36,205 nucleotides of DNA. It comes from Brasilonema sp. CT11 (GTDB lineage: Bacteria > Cyanobacteriota > Cyanobacteriia > Cyanobacteriales > Nostocaceae). Both the position numbers and the translations under genes were made by a program. This document shows, in pieces, positions 1 to 9,461 of this stretch (the first letter of the stretch is position 1; each line of letters opens with the position of its first letter). The notes beneath the pieces are model-generated. The model saw nothing but the letters and a program-made list of their open reading frames with translations. It was not told the origin of the DNA and searched no databases. Location of the stretch: the NCBI RefSeq assembly GCF_017982655.1, contig NZ_JABXYX010000078.1:1-36205 (forward strand), read 5' to 3'.

Positions 1-66
1 GGATTGTTATCAAATTATTTAGTTCAGCAACTAAAACGTCCTGATGTTCCCATGTTTATCACCTAG
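1..66 (+). CDS. C-terminal tail of an unidentified protein (5' end outside window)
   Basis: Frame 1 is open from the first base and ends at a TAG at 64-66, giving 21 residues (ending in RPDVPMFIT). The codons read as ordinary protein, with a leucine-rich stretch followed by a polar end, but the piece is too short to assign to a family. A GC-rich hairpin follows 14 bases after the stop and could end transcription. The alternative is that this is chance open frame. Confidence 0.45.
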   Translation, partial: GLLSNYLVQQLKRPDVPMFIT

Positions 67-79
67 TTGTTTGGCGTGC

Positions 80-98
80 GGCGCAGCTACGCTGCGCC
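80..98. repeat. GC-rich hairpin downstream of the first gene
   Basis: GGCGCAGC (80-87) and GCTGCGCC (91-98) form a perfect 8-bp stem with a TAC loop. There is no T-run after it on either strand, so it is better read as a piece of the genome's GC-rich palindromic repeats than as a classical terminator. From 99 to 341 no convincing gene was seen; a 31-codon frame at 210-305 has no recognisable content. Confidence 0.5.
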
Positions 99-341
99 AT
101 TGCTTGTGACAGTTGCGTAAGTCCTGGCTACGTTTGATTGCAACTTGATATAAGTTGTTGTGCAAATGTTTCGCAGCGGCAACAAAAGACCCCACAACCA
201 CGTCGGATTATGGGGACTTACAACTACTATGAACAAGATGTACCAGGGTACCCCGCCCAAGGACAGCGGGGTGCGTGTCATCATTATTTAGTTAGGGATG
301 AGTGAAGTGATTTATGCATTTCTGACTCCTGAGTTCTTTTA

Positions 342-2684
342 TTAAATTTCAAACGTCAACTGACGTGCAGCCCCATCATCGACAAAACTCTGTTCGCCAA
401 CACCAACTAGTTCCACAATGACTTCACGCGTTGCGGGTGAAAAGTTACCTTCTCGTCCTCCAATCTCAACAATCGTTCGTTGCCCTTCTGAACAAACCTG
501 GTAAGTTGTTGTGCAAAAGGCTCCTGTTTTGTGCTCAAAGGTATGACCGTCATCTTCATAAAGTGTAAACTCACCTGTCCCCATCCAGATCCGAAGCCTG
601 ATCTGGTCTAAGGGACGTTCATCTACGTATTGCATGACTGGTGCCATCGGAATAATCGAGCCAGCACGAACATATAATGGCATTCGCTCAAGTGGTGCGT
701 GTGCCAGAATGTGAATTGGTCCTTGAAAAGTCTCGCCACTCCACCAATCGTACCAGCAACCTTCAGGTAAGTACACGGCACGGTGTTCAACACCTGGACG
801 ATAAATTGGTGCTGCTAATAATGACGGACCAAGCATAACTTGGTCACACAGAGTGAATGTTTTCGGGTCATTGGGAAAATCATACAGCAGGGGGCGCAGA
901 ATTGGTGAGCCAGTGGTTGCAGCTTTCCAGAAGAGAGTGTAAAGGTAGGGCAGCAGTTGGTAACGCAGTTCGATGTACTCGCGGCAAATTTTTTCAACGC
1001 GATCGCCAAACACCCAAGGTTCATGCTGTGCTGTCGTTAATGCTGAGTGTCCCCGCATCAAGGGGTAAAGCATTCCTACCTGCATCCAACGAGCAAATAG
1101 TTCAGCCGTCGCGTTACCCGCAAACCCTCCAATATCACTACCCACAAATGCGACGCCCGATAGACCCAGGTTACACATCATCGGTAAGGACATTTCCAGG
1201 TGTTCCCACAACGATTGATTATCTCCCGTCCATACTGCAGACCAGCGCTGAATCCCAGCGTATCCAGATCGTGTCAGAAAAAACGAGCGTTCTGTCGGAC
1301 GAGATTTTTCAAGTCCCTGATAAGATGCCTGTGCCATCATTTGTCCATACAGGTTATGGGTTTCGGTGTGGGTAGTTCTCTCGTCAGTTGGTCCCTCGGC
1401 AGCATCAAGGGGAAACGCAATCTTCTCACCAGGATCACCGAATGGACGGTCATCAAGTGTCGGTTCATTCATGTCATTCCAGATTCCAGCAACACCCACG
1501 TCGGTGAGACTGTTTAGCAAATTTCCCCACCAATCTCTAACTTCAGGGCGCAGGAAATCAGCAAAGACGGCTTTATCGGGCCAGACATAGCCGTGAAATA
1601 GCTGACCATTCGTTTTCCGAATAAAATAGTCGTTTTCTAATCCCTCATCAAAGACTTTGTAATCTGCTTCTGGCTCGTACTTGACACCTGGGTCAACAAT
1701 TGTCGTTACCTTGAAACCATCTTGCTTGAGATTGTCTATTAATTCTTTGGGGTTACCAAATCGCTTCTGACTCCAGGTAAAAACCCGGTAGCCGTTCATA
1801 TAGTCAATATCGAGATGGATAACATCACAGGGAATGCGGCGCTGACGAAATTCATTCGCCAGTTTGCTTACTATATCTTGTGACTCATAACTCCAGCGAC
1901 ACTGGTGGTAACCGAGTGACCATTTGGGCGGTAACGGCATCCGTCCGGTTAGCTGGGTGTAAGTCTCAAGAATTTTTGCAGGTTCTGGTCCATAAATAAT
2001 GTAGTAATCCAGTTCACTCCCCTGAGTTTCCATCCGCCAGACTCCAGGTTGTTCTGCACCCAAATCAAAGCGACTCCAAAAAGTCGTATTGAAGAAAAGC
2101 CCGTACCCCAATCCAGGACGCAACGCGATGAAAAAAGGAATCGCCTGGTACATACTGTCTGTCAGGATACCATAATCAATCGCATCAGATGTCCAGTTGG
2201 TTTTGACTTTTGAACGCTGATCGAGCAAGCCAGTGGGTTCACCGAAACCATAAAAATGTTCATCAGCTTCAATCCGTTTCCAGCCAGCAATAGCACCAGT
2301 CCGCCACCCCATCCCTGAGTCGGCATCTTGAGCAAAGGGCTGTCCGGATTTGTCAAAGCACTGGATACGACAAGGATTGCGGGACACAACGAGGCGCAGC
2401 TGCTCAGTTTCAATTTCTATAGCCTCTGCTTTTTCTCGCACCTCAAACGCCACAGTCGGCCATTCTTCATCCGCCTGTGCGACTGCCCACGATCGCCGGG
2501 GTAGGAATTCACTCGTTGGCGTCATTCGTACCCGAATTAAGTTCGGGGCTAACACGCTAACCCTTAAACAGGGATCGCCACACTTGAAGAGAATATGGCG
2601 ATCGCTCTGTTGTATTGTTTGCACTCCCTCAAGAATTGACCAAGCCGGTTCGGTTGTGTGCAGTTGTCCAAAGTATTGCGGCAT
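342..2684 (-). CDS. Glycoside hydrolase family 31 alpha-glucosidase
   Basis: A 780-residue cytoplasmic enzyme (no signal peptide) expected to release glucose from the non-reducing end of alpha-glucans or malto-oligosaccharides. The order is that of GH31: an N-terminal beta-sandwich (about residues 30-230), a (beta/alpha)8 barrel (about 250-600), and C-terminal beta domains containing GSIIPMAPV. The signature WNDMNEP places the catalytic nucleophile at D404, and VGSDIGGF places the acid/base at D517. MRGHSALTTAQHEPW is a typical substrate-binding stretch of the family. The start is the ATG at 2684. Length is normal and all key residues are present. It is monocistronic, diverging from the small gene at 2797. 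GH31 also contains alpha-xylosidases and transferases, so the exact substrate is inferred. Confidence 0.93.
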   Translation of the reverse strand: MPQYFGQLHTTEPAWSILEGVQTIQQSDRHILFKCGDPCLRVSVLAPNLIRVRMTPTSEFLPRRSWAVAQADEEWPTVAFEVREKAEAIEIETEQLRLVVSRNPCRIQCFDKSGQPFAQDADSGMGWRTGAIAGWKRIEADEHFYGFGEPTGLLDQRSKVKTNWTSDAIDYGILTDSMYQAIPFFIALRPGLGYGLFFNTTFWSRFDLGAEQPGVWRMETQGSELDYYIIYGPEPAKILETYTQLTGRMPLPPKWSLGYHQCRWSYESQDIVSKLANEFRQRRIPCDVIHLDIDYMNGYRVFTWSQKRFGNPKELIDNLKQDGFKVTTIVDPGVKYEPEADYKVFDEGLENDYFIRKTNGQLFHGYVWPDKAVFADFLRPEVRDWWGNLLNSLTDVGVAGIWNDMNEPTLDDRPFGDPGEKIAFPLDAAEGPTDERTTHTETHNLYGQMMAQASYQGLEKSRPTERSFFLTRSGYAGIQRWSAVWTGDNQSLWEHLEMSLPMMCNLGLSGVAFVGSDIGGFAGNATAELFARWMQVGMLYPLMRGHSALTTAQHEPWVFGDRVEKICREYIELRYQLLPYLYTLFWKAATTGSPILRPLLYDFPNDPKTFTLCDQVMLGPSLLAAPIYRPGVEHRAVYLPEGCWYDWWSGETFQGPIHILAHAPLERMPLYVRAGSIIPMAPVMQYVDERPLDQIRLRIWMGTGEFTLYEDDGHTFEHKTGAFCTTTYQVCSEGQRTIVEIGGREGNFSPATREVIVELVGVGEQSFVDDGAARQLTFEI

Positions 2685-2796
2685 AATCCTGATTCAAAGA
2701 CAATGACTTCGCCTCATTGAGATTTACACGACCTACTGGCAAAAAGCTTGTATCATTAGGCATATATAGACTACACTGGCTATCTTCACATCAACC

Positions 2797-2985
2797 ATGA
2801 CTGATACACAAACTTGGTATATTGTCAAGCATTCGGCTGGTCATTGCGAAATTATCCCCAGTGATGAAGCGATCGAGGAAAATAATCCAGAAATTATTGA
2901 GCAATGGGGGCCGTTTAGTTCCCAAGGAGAAGCCATTGCCCGCCGCGTAGGACTGATTAGATCTAATAAGTGCCAACCTGTCTGA
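2797..2985 (+). CDS. Small conserved cyanobacterial protein of unknown function (62 aa)
   Basis: A 62-residue acidic, soluble protein opening MTDTQTWYIVKHSAGHCEI and closing with an EAIARRVGLIR helix. The beta-rich start followed by an amphipathic helix suggests a compact alpha/beta domain. It has no signal peptide, membrane span or cysteine pair. It resembles small hypothetical proteins found across filamentous cyanobacteria; this is from memory, and no function is known to me. It has its own ATG and a short divergent promoter region (2685-2796) shared with the alpha-glucosidase. The 3' side runs into repeat DNA. Confidence 0.75.
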   Translation: MTDTQTWYIVKHSAGHCEIIPSDEAIEENNPEIIEQWGPFSSQGEAIARRVGLIRSNKCQPV

Positions 2986-3026
2986 AGTCAAAAGTTAAAG
3001 GTCGAAAAAACTTTTTTGACCCTTGA

Positions 3027-3205
3027 CCCCTATGCCCAGAGGGCACGCTACGCGAACGGGGTTCGCCCTTCGGGTTCGCAGTCGCCTACGGAGGGAGACC
3101 CTCCTGCAGCGCTGTCTCACCAGTCGCTTTATGCCGGGGAACCCTTTCAGCAGTCACCTACGGAGGGAAACCCTCCTGCAGTGCTGCTTCACCCCCGCGC
3201 TGGCT
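3027..3205. repeat. Composite GC-rich intergenic repeat with two direct copies
   Basis: The gap between 2985 and 3219 is filled by palindromic repeat DNA. Two 35-bp direct copies lie at 3080-3114 and 3152-3186, differing at only a few bases. Each contains CCTACGGAGGG, a short purine loop and CCCTCCTGCAG, so each folds into a small hairpin. The same CTACGGAGGGAAACCCTC core recurs near 30969-30987 in this window. A second hairpin-like piece (GGGTTCGCCCTTCGGGTTCGC) sits at about 3059-3079. Open frames through it are artefacts. Confidence 0.85.
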
Positions 3206-3218
3206 CACTTTTGACTTT

Positions 3219-4505
3219 TTAATTTTTTTCTGCCCTGCTGTTTCCTTTCTGTGCAATTTCTTTGCCGATCACTTCAACAGCTTTGGCAAATTGGGGATCT
3301 TGTAAGGTGGCAATTTTGTCGCGCTGTTTGAGCCATAGCTCCTCTCGCTGAGGAGTCGTCAACTCCACTTTGACATCTGGGTCAATTCCATGATGATTGA
3401 TATCACGATTATTAGGAGTATAGTATTTCGCAATTGTCACCGCCATTCCGGAACCATCGTCGAGAGGACGCACTGATTGCACTAAGCCTTTGCCAAAGGT
3501 CTGACTACCGACTATAACAGCACGCTTGTTATCCTGCAAAGCTCCGGAGAGGATTTCACTAGCACTTGCTGAACCTTTATCCACTAATACCACCAGCGGT
3601 TTGTTTGTCAAAGCACGTCCATTTGCCACTTCTCGCTCTACTTCTGCGAAGCGGTCTTTGGTGGAGACTATCGTGCCCTTATCCATCCACATTCGGGCAA
3701 TTTCGACGCTAGAGAAAAGTAAGCCACCAGGATTATTACGTAAATCCAGGACATAACCAGCGACTTGCTTATTCTCTAAATTTGTGATTGCTTGTTGCAT
3801 TTCTTTACCAGCGTTGGCGCTAAACTGCTTCAAGCGAATATAACCAAGATTGCCTGCTGGAGTTTGTTTTTGAGAGTACTCGACTGGATGAATTTCAATC
3901 TTAGCTCTTGTAATGTTAAATTGTTTTTCCTGACTATTGCGCAGAACTGTCAAGTTGACCGTTGTTCCTGCTGTACCTCGGATTAAGGATACTGCCTGAT
4001 TGGTATCCATACCCTCGGTACTTTTTCCGTTGATTTTGGTGATGATATCTTTTGCCAAAAGACCAGCTTTTGCAGCAGGTGTATCCTCAATCGGCGCAAT
4101 TACAGTCAGCTTCTTCGTTTTCTCATCTAAACCAATTTGGATACCAATACCTGTCAGTTCTCCAGAGGTATCCACTTGCAGACTTTTAAACTCCTCTGGA
4201 TCCATAAACCGAGTGTAAGGATCACCCAGCTTTTTGAGCATTTCGCGGATCGACTTGTAAGCCTGCTGCTTGTCGCTGTAGGACTTATTCAGGTACTCAC
4301 GACGAACAGCCGCCCAATCTAATTTATTAAAAGTACCATCTACATATTGGCGATTAATAACTTGCCAAACTTCATCTATTAATTCCTTAGGACTTTCTTT
4401 AAATAAAGCTTGTCCTTGTGAGTGAATACCCAGGCCAGTGACTGCTATTGTTGTCAGTGTCACCGCTGTAGCACCCAAAACAAGTCCACTTCTTGTAATC
4501 ACCAT
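3219..4505 (-). CDS. ctpB: Carboxyl-terminal processing protease (S41 family, CtpB-like)
   Basis: A 428-residue S41A serine protease acting in the periplasm or thylakoid lumen, where Ctp enzymes trim C-termini (CtpA matures photosystem II D1). An N-terminal hydrophobic segment (residues 7-26) looks like a signal or anchor. A PDZ domain spans about 110-195, and the protease core contains LDLRNNPGGLL. The Ser-Lys dyad is readable: GSASASEI gives S314 and FGKGLVQ gives K339, 25 apart as expected. It lies 162 bases downstream of ispG on the same strand, an arrangement I recall for the CtpB paralogue in Nostoc. The paralogue label is less certain than the family, since CtpA and CtpC share all these motifs. 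Confidence 0.9.
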   Translation of the reverse strand: MVITRSGLVLGATAVTLTTIAVTGLGIHSQGQALFKESPKELIDEVWQVINRQYVDGTFNKLDWAAVRREYLNKSYSDKQQAYKSIREMLKKLGDPYTRFMDPEEFKSLQVDTSGELTGIGIQIGLDEKTKKLTVIAPIEDTPAAKAGLLAKDIITKINGKSTEGMDTNQAVSLIRGTAGTTVNLTVLRNSQEKQFNITRAKIEIHPVEYSQKQTPAGNLGYIRLKQFSANAGKEMQQAITNLENKQVAGYVLDLRNNPGGLLFSSVEIARMWMDKGTIVSTKDRFAEVEREVANGRALTNKPLVVLVDKGSASASEILSGALQDNKRAVIVGSQTFGKGLVQSVRPLDDGSGMAVTIAKYYTPNNRDINHHGIDPDVKVELTTPQREELWLKQRDKIATLQDPQFAKAVEVIGKEIAQKGNSRAEKN

Positions 4506-4667
4506 AATGACAGCTGTGCAAGACGCAAAATTTTCTAATCAGTATGCTCAATCTAACACAGGGTTTTGCACTAAAGACTGAGCATATTTTTTTATTTCAT
4601 AAAAATGCTTTGTCATCCGGCGACTACCGATGTCGGCGGTACAAAATTTGTCGAAATTTTGAAAATT

Positions 4668-5900
4668 TTATGGATCTATCCAACGTCCATCTATCTTAAT
4701 TAAGTTGATCAATTCTTCCACTCCTTTATCTTCTGGAACTTTTTTAATTTCTTCTCTTCCACGGTAAAGAGAAATGTATCCAGGCGTTTTGCCAACATAA
4801 CCGTAATCAGCATCAGCCATTTCCCCAGGTCCATTGACAATACACCCCATGACTGCCACATCGAGTCCAGTGAGATGTTTAGTCGCTTCGCGGACTTTGT
4901 GCAGAACTTCTTCTAGGTTAAACAATGTCCGTCCACAAGAAGGACAAGCAACGTACTCCACCATTGTTTTGCGCAATCCCAAAGCTTGCAAAATACTGTA
5001 GCAGACAGGGATTTCTTTCTCTGGTGATTCCGTTAGTGACACGCGAATTGTATCGCCAATACCATCAGCTAAGAGAGTGGCAATACCAGCGGTAGATTTA
5101 ATCCGTCCATACTCGCCATCACCTGCTTCGGTGACACCCAAGTGCAGAGGATAATCCATACCCAGTTCATCCATCCGCTGTGCCATGAGACGGTAGGCGG
5201 CTAACATCACTGGCACTCGTGAAGCTTTCATAGAAATCACCAAATTGTGGAAATCTAAAGATTCACAAATGCGAATAAATTCTATTGCTGATTCCACCAT
5301 ACCTTCTGGGGTATCGCCGTAGGTGAACAGCATTCTTTCACCAAGAGAACCGTGATTTACCCCAATTCGCATAGCTTTTCCTTGATCACGTAAGGAAATC
5401 ACCAATGGAGCCAAAGTTTCACGAATTTTTTCGCCAATTTCGTTAAACTCAGTTTTAGTGTATTCGGTTCTGTTGGGGTTTGGCTTTTCAAATACATACA
5501 ACCCTGGATTAATCCGCACTTTTTCTATGTGTTTGGCGACTTCCAAAGCGATTTTCATACCATTGTGATGTACATCCGCCACAATTGGCACATCCTGGTA
5601 GGTTTTGATTAATTTTTGTTTAATCTCTGCCAGCGCTTTGGCATGAGCCATACTGGGTACAGTAACGCGAACAATTTCGCAGCCAATTTCATGAAGACGG
5701 CGAATTGCCGCGACTGAACCATTTATGTCTAGGGTATCTTCGTTAATCATTGACTGCACTACCACAGGGTAGCCACCCCCAATGATGACATCGCCTACTT
5801 TGACTGGACGGGTTTTGCGCCGTTTGATCGTGGTGTCAAAGGTGGGTTGAAGATTTGCAGTGTTGGAAGTTGTTGTTGTTAGCGTAGGCAGGGTTTGCAT
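4668..5900 (-). CDS. ispG: 4-hydroxy-3-methylbut-2-enyl diphosphate synthase (IspG/GcpE)
   Basis: A 410-residue cytoplasmic iron-sulfur enzyme of the MEP isoprenoid pathway. It reductively converts 2-C-methyl-D-erythritol 2,4-cyclodiphosphate to HMBPP, in cyanobacteria with ferredoxin as donor. The N-terminal TIM barrel begins around [19 protein letters not shown]. The C-terminal cluster domain carries CPSCG (C319, C322) and GCIVNGPGE (C353, E360), the four ligands of the [4Fe-4S] cluster. Length is typical of the bacterial form without the extra plant domain. It starts at the ATG at 5900. The ctp gene follows on the same strand, 162 bases after the stop, so co-transcription is possible; no strong terminator lies between them. 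Another MEP gene, ispD, lies 11 kb away. Confidence 0.97.
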   Translation of the reverse strand: MQTLPTLTTTTSNTANLQPTFDTTIKRRKTRPVKVGDVIIGGGYPVVVQSMINEDTLDINGSVAAIRRLHEIGCEIVRVTVPSMAHAKALAEIKQKLIKTYQDVPIVADVHHNGMKIALEVAKHIEKVRINPGLYVFEKPNPNRTEYTKTEFNEIGEKIRETLAPLVISLRDQGKAMRIGVNHGSLGERMLFTYGDTPEGMVESAIEFIRICESLDFHNLVISMKASRVPVMLAAYRLMAQRMDELGMDYPLHLGVTEAGDGEYGRIKSTAGIATLLADGIGDTIRVSLTESPEKEIPVCYSILQALGLRKTMVEYVACPSCGRTLFNLEEVLHKVREATKHLTGLDVAVMGCIVNGPGEMADADYGYVGKTPGYISLYRGREEIKKVPEDKGVEELINLIKIDGRWIDP

Positions 5901-6149
5901 ATCCTGTTAAGTAAAATTTTGGTAGCAAAGATATCCAGTTGGAAAACATTCTGTTTCCCAGATTGCCACATGAAGGGGTAGTTTGAGTAATGAAGTTGAA
6001 AAAAAAGCAGGAAAAAAGTGAAAAAATGAGTGGGGGAGGAGAGGGAGTGGAGAAACAGGTAAAAATGACTATTGAATCATCTAAAAACCAAAATTCAAAA
6101 TCTCAAATTCCTCTCAACGATAGATGTTATCAGTAGCAGCTATGATTAT

Positions 6150-6773
6150 ATGAACCAATTATTAATTTCTGTCATTCATTCTATTCCTGACAGTGAGGCT
6201 TTAATTGACACTGTACTGCGCCATTACCCCATCAGCGATATCCGTAACTGCAAACTATACAAACGAGGATTAAACGATACGTATTTGGTGGAAACTGAGC
6301 AACAAAGATATATTCTACGAGTTTATCGACGTGGGTGGAGAAATAAGCAAGAAATTGATTTTGAACTGGAACTGTTAGCGTTTCTACACGAGCAGAAACA
6401 GTCGGTTGCATACCCCATTGTAAGAAAAAATGGCGTTTTGACAACAGAAATTGCCGCACCAGAAGGAACGCGTTACGTGGCTGTGTTTTCCTATGGCGAT
6501 GTTTTGCCGTATTGCTGGTTCACTGAGGAGTGGATTGATGAGCGTTTAGTAATGTTAAAAACTTTGTCAGAGAATGAATTGAAAAAAATACTTTTTTTGT
6601 ATATTGAAAAAAATGTTAATAGTAAAATTTCGTTTTCAAGAACTTCAAAACGTAAGATTAGCAGGTTATATTTGTTTTCCTGCTTAGTATGGAAACGAGT
6701 AAAAGCTAGATACAATGATGGAAAAAATTTTAAAAAAGGCGGTATTGTGCCTAAAATTACTATTGAACTATAA
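6150..6773 (+). pseudogene. Truncated aminoglycoside-phosphotransferase-like kinase
   Basis: From the ATG at 6150 the first 110-120 residues look like the N-lobe of the APH/choline-kinase/homoserine-kinase-II family: YKRGLNDTYLVETEQQRYI (a GxNDTY nucleotide loop), ILRVYRRGWR (lysine-equivalent strand) and EIDFELELLAFLHEQ (alpha-C glutamate region). After about position 6510 the sequence turns AT-rich and low-complexity. The catalytic HGD loop, the DFD metal site and the whole C-lobe are absent, and intact members are usually 320-340 residues. It is therefore most likely a remnant that lost its 3' two-thirds. Codons upstream of 6150 in the same frame begin with TTG and carry no family features. 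Confidence 0.65.
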
Positions 6774-6978
6774 GAAAGGTAAACCCCTCTCAAACCCTTA
6801 CCAATGACTAATGACTGCCAAAACTCGTTAACTTTATTTGTACCGACCTACTTATCAAGATAAAGATATACACACGCGAGTGGACAGGCGCGGGCATCGC
6901 CACAGCTTAGCGCCCCGCACCCGCCCACACACGTGCTTTTAAACAAATATTTAATTTGACGATATTTAGGTCAGGATA

Positions 6979-8730
6979 CTAATATAATATACGTAAATAT
7001 ACGTATTCACCTGATGGTTCTCTCAACTTTAGAGCCTTCACCTGACCGTTCTCCATGACAAACTCAAACATATTGTCAGAGAACTTTTCGTTTTGGAACG
7101 TAAGGTTTTTGTAGGGAATCAGCTTTGATTCCGTCTCTCCTGGGAATACTAGATAGAGAAAATTATCATCTTTGAGAACGACCTGTAACTTCCCTTCTGT
7201 TGGTGTTTTGTATGTTCCTGCAAGCTGTGTTAAAACTTGCGAGTCTAGAATTTCTGCCTGACGGGTAAACGTTGCTTCTGCTTCGTCGATCGACATTACT
7301 ACTTTGTTCACGTCGCCTTGGGGATTGGTAAGGAAGTTTACCGATCCCTTGCCATCAAGCTCGTCATCGGGTGTATCAAAACGGTTATAGTGAAAATGAG
7401 TCAGAGGCAGCTGAATCCTTCCCAAGTTGAATTGAAGTTCGCTATTCTTCATTTCGATCTTAAGAATGCCGTAGACTGGGTGCGCGTATTCGCCCACGTA
7501 GTCAGCTAGGGAATGAGAGGGGGTGGTATTAGAAACCCGATCTGTGCCTGCTTTTGACCGCGCCTGCTTGTCTGCTTGTTTAGCCTTAAGTCTGACATTC
7601 AGCCAGCGATCGCTCCAAGGTGTTTGAGTCAGACCCAAAAGACGTTCGTAAACGTTGTAAGTAATTATATCTCGTAAGACAGCACAATGATCGCCAATTG
7701 TGAAGACAATCACACCGAGTTTATTTTGAGGAAGAAAAGACATCTGGGAATGAAATCCTTGAATATCTCCCCCGTGATAGGTTAACAGATGTCCTCGATA
7801 AGATGCAGTCTCGCGACCCATTCCATAAACAGGGTTAAGCAATTCCCACCAGCCCCTTGTTTCGCCTAACACGTTTGGCAGTGCCATTCCCGGTTCTATG
7901 GTTGCCTTAAGTATGTTCTCAGGAATCACCTGCTTACCGATATAAGTGCCATCGTTCATCAATGCCGCGAGCCAGTGGGACATTTCTTCGATGTTGGAGA
8001 TGATCGCCCCACAGGGAGCTATGGCACCTGTTTCCTCATTGTATGGAATCTTGTAAATCTCATTGCTTTCTCGTTTTTCGGTAAATGGTACGCCGTAGTC
8101 AGACTGCTTCAACATCTCGGCAATGCTATAAATAGTGCTGTGCATGGACAGGGGTTGGAAAATTCTCTTGCAGACAAACTCTTCCCAGGTTTTTCCCGAC
8201 AGCAACTCAATAATGTACCCAACAGCAGTATACATATTGTTGTTATAGATATAAGCTTCTCGCAGTGATACCTCTGGTTTCATGTACTGAATCCGATCAA
8301 AGACATCTTTGCGAGTCAGAGAGTCCTGTTTATACCACATACTGTCGTGACGAGTTATGCCCGTGCGGTGAGCCAGCATATCCCGCAAGGTAACGGTGTT
8401 ATTTAACTCATTGTTGTAGAAGCGGATTGTCGGAACAGCATCACGGATCGGTTTATCCCACGTTAGTTTACCTTCTTCTACCAGCATTCCCGCAGCTATA
8501 GCGGTAAAGAGCTTAGTATTAGAGGCTATTGGGAAGAGCGTTTTAGAAGTGAAAGGCAGCTTCTCCTCATAGTCCCGGTAGCCATAACCTTGGGCAAAGA
8601 TGAGTTTATCCTTTTCTACAATTCCTACACAAAATCCTGGTGCGTTCCAGTCTTTCAGGAGCTTCTCCATATCAATGTCAAAGTCTTGAAGCAAAAGAGC
8701 GATGTCCGTCTCCTGTGTCGTAAGTTGCAT
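6979..8730 (-). CDS. Serine beta-lactamase-like hydrolase (class C / PBP4*-type) with C-terminal DUF3471-like region
   Basis: A 583-residue serine hydrolase of the beta-lactamase/transpeptidase-like fold. Catalytic motifs are intact: S70-N-T-K73 (SxxK), Y162-N-N164 (YxN), and HGG at 319-321 in place of KTG. Family members include esterases, D-amino-acid peptidases and beta-lactamases, so the substrate cannot be read from sequence. Residues 1-390 form the catalytic domain; about 400-583 form beta-rich repeats resembling the DUF3471 tail of such hydrolases. No clear signal peptide is seen (it begins MQLTTQETDIALLLQ), so it may be cytoplasmic, unlike many relatives. It stands alone, flanked by two gene remnants. 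Confidence 0.88.
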   Translation of the reverse strand: MQLTTQETDIALLLQDFDIDMEKLLKDWNAPGFCVGIVEKDKLIFAQGYGYRDYEEKLPFTSKTLFPIASNTKLFTAIAAGMLVEEGKLTWDKPIRDAVPTIRFYNNELNNTVTLRDMLAHRTGITRHDSMWYKQDSLTRKDVFDRIQYMKPEVSLREAYIYNNNMYTAVGYIIELLSGKTWEEFVCKRIFQPLSMHSTIYSIAEMLKQSDYGVPFTEKRESNEIYKIPYNEETGAIAPCGAIISNIEEMSHWLAALMNDGTYIGKQVIPENILKATIEPGMALPNVLGETRGWWELLNPVYGMGRETASYRGHLLTYHGGDIQGFHSQMSFLPQNKLGVIVFTIGDHCAVLRDIITYNVYERLLGLTQTPWSDRWLNVRLKAKQADKQARSKAGTDRVSNTTPSHSLADYVGEYAHPVYGILKIEMKNSELQFNLGRIQLPLTHFHYNRFDTPDDELDGKGSVNFLTNPQGDVNKVVMSIDEAEATFTRQAEILDSQVLTQLAGTYKTPTEGKLQVVLKDDNFLYLVFPGETESKLIPYKNLTFQNEKFSDNMFEFVMENGQVKALKLREPSGEYVYLRILY

Positions 8731-8829
8731 TGTGCTTTTCCTTTTAAGTTAATTTTAATAGTTGGCAGTGAAACCAGCTTATGCAGTGAATAAAGGGAAC
8801 GGGTAACTCTTAACTCTAGCCTTGTCAAC

Positions 8830-9126
8830 GTGGCTATACTTTTCCAGTTTTTACTCAGCGCCGGTTTTGCGACAGAAGTGGTGGTACTCCATGCGGTACG
8901 GGAAGCGATGCTCCAGCAGGGAGCCGCCCAAGGGGCGATCGCTGCTGGCTATCAGGTGTATGTTCCCGTAGACGCATGTGGCGGGATGTCGGATCGAACC
9001 GAAGAGGCAGCCTTCCGAGAGATCGAGGCTGCAAATGGAGTTACCACTTCTGTGGTGACTTTAGCCACAGGAATGGCTCCTGACTTTACGACTGAGTTAG
9101 GCAAACAGATGTTTGCTATTAGCTGA
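8830..9126 (+). pseudogene. C-terminal remnant of an isochorismatase-family hydrolase
   Basis: About 98 codons match the C-terminal half of isochorismatase-like hydrolases: AGFATEVVVLHAVREAML, then GYQVYVPVDACGGMSDRTEE and ELGKQMF at the end. The N-terminal half with the catalytic aspartate and lysine is absent: directly upstream there are only about ten unrelated codons after a GTG. The position where the family usually has its nucleophilic cysteine reads TEVVVL, with valine. Between AMLQ and GYQVYV there is an extra stretch (QGAAQGAIAA) containing GGGCGATCGCTGC, a HIP1 octamer. I regard it as a non-functional fragment. Confidence 0.7.
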
Positions 9127-9461
9127 ATTTGTGCTTTCATTTAGTATTTTTAAAAAGTTTATAAACACCCTATTCTTTTCGTTTATATCTCATTTTATAC
9201 TTTCGATATATTGTAGCTCTTATAAAGAATCCTATAATTCTTAGTATGAATTAGAAAAAGATTAAACAATTCTGTTGTGTCTAAGAAGCAGGCTTTGAAA
9301 AAGCCAAAATTAGTCGAAATGAAAAATTGCGTGGATAGCGTTTATGCAGCTTTGCTTTGACCAATAATCAACTGCCTTAATTCTGTGTAGAACTGGCATG
9401 ATTGAGAAAAACAGAGGTAATTATAGTTAATCCTGAAACGAGAATTGATTGCGTGGCTTAT

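Noticed and set aside
87-284. Minus-strand frame of 65 residues near the left end
   Set aside because: No recognisable domain, crosses a GC-rich hairpin, and its composition is unlike nearby genes.
815-2413. Several frames on either strand inside the GH31 gene
   Set aside because: Overlap a complete GH31 gene with all catalytic motifs; shadow frames.
3016-3222. Open frames across the gap between the small gene and ctpB
   Set aside because: They are translations of GC-rich hairpin repeats (duplicated unit at 3080 and 3152) with repeated peptide pieces; no ribosome site or family.
4606-4667. Possible terminator between ispG and ctpB
   Set aside because: Only short, imperfect pairing (CCGGCGACT with TGTCGGCGG) and no T-run; the two genes may be co-transcribed.
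6870-6945. GC-rich patch after the kinase remnant
   Set aside because: GGCGCGGGC and GCACCCGCC pair only partly; too imperfect to call a terminator or repeat family.
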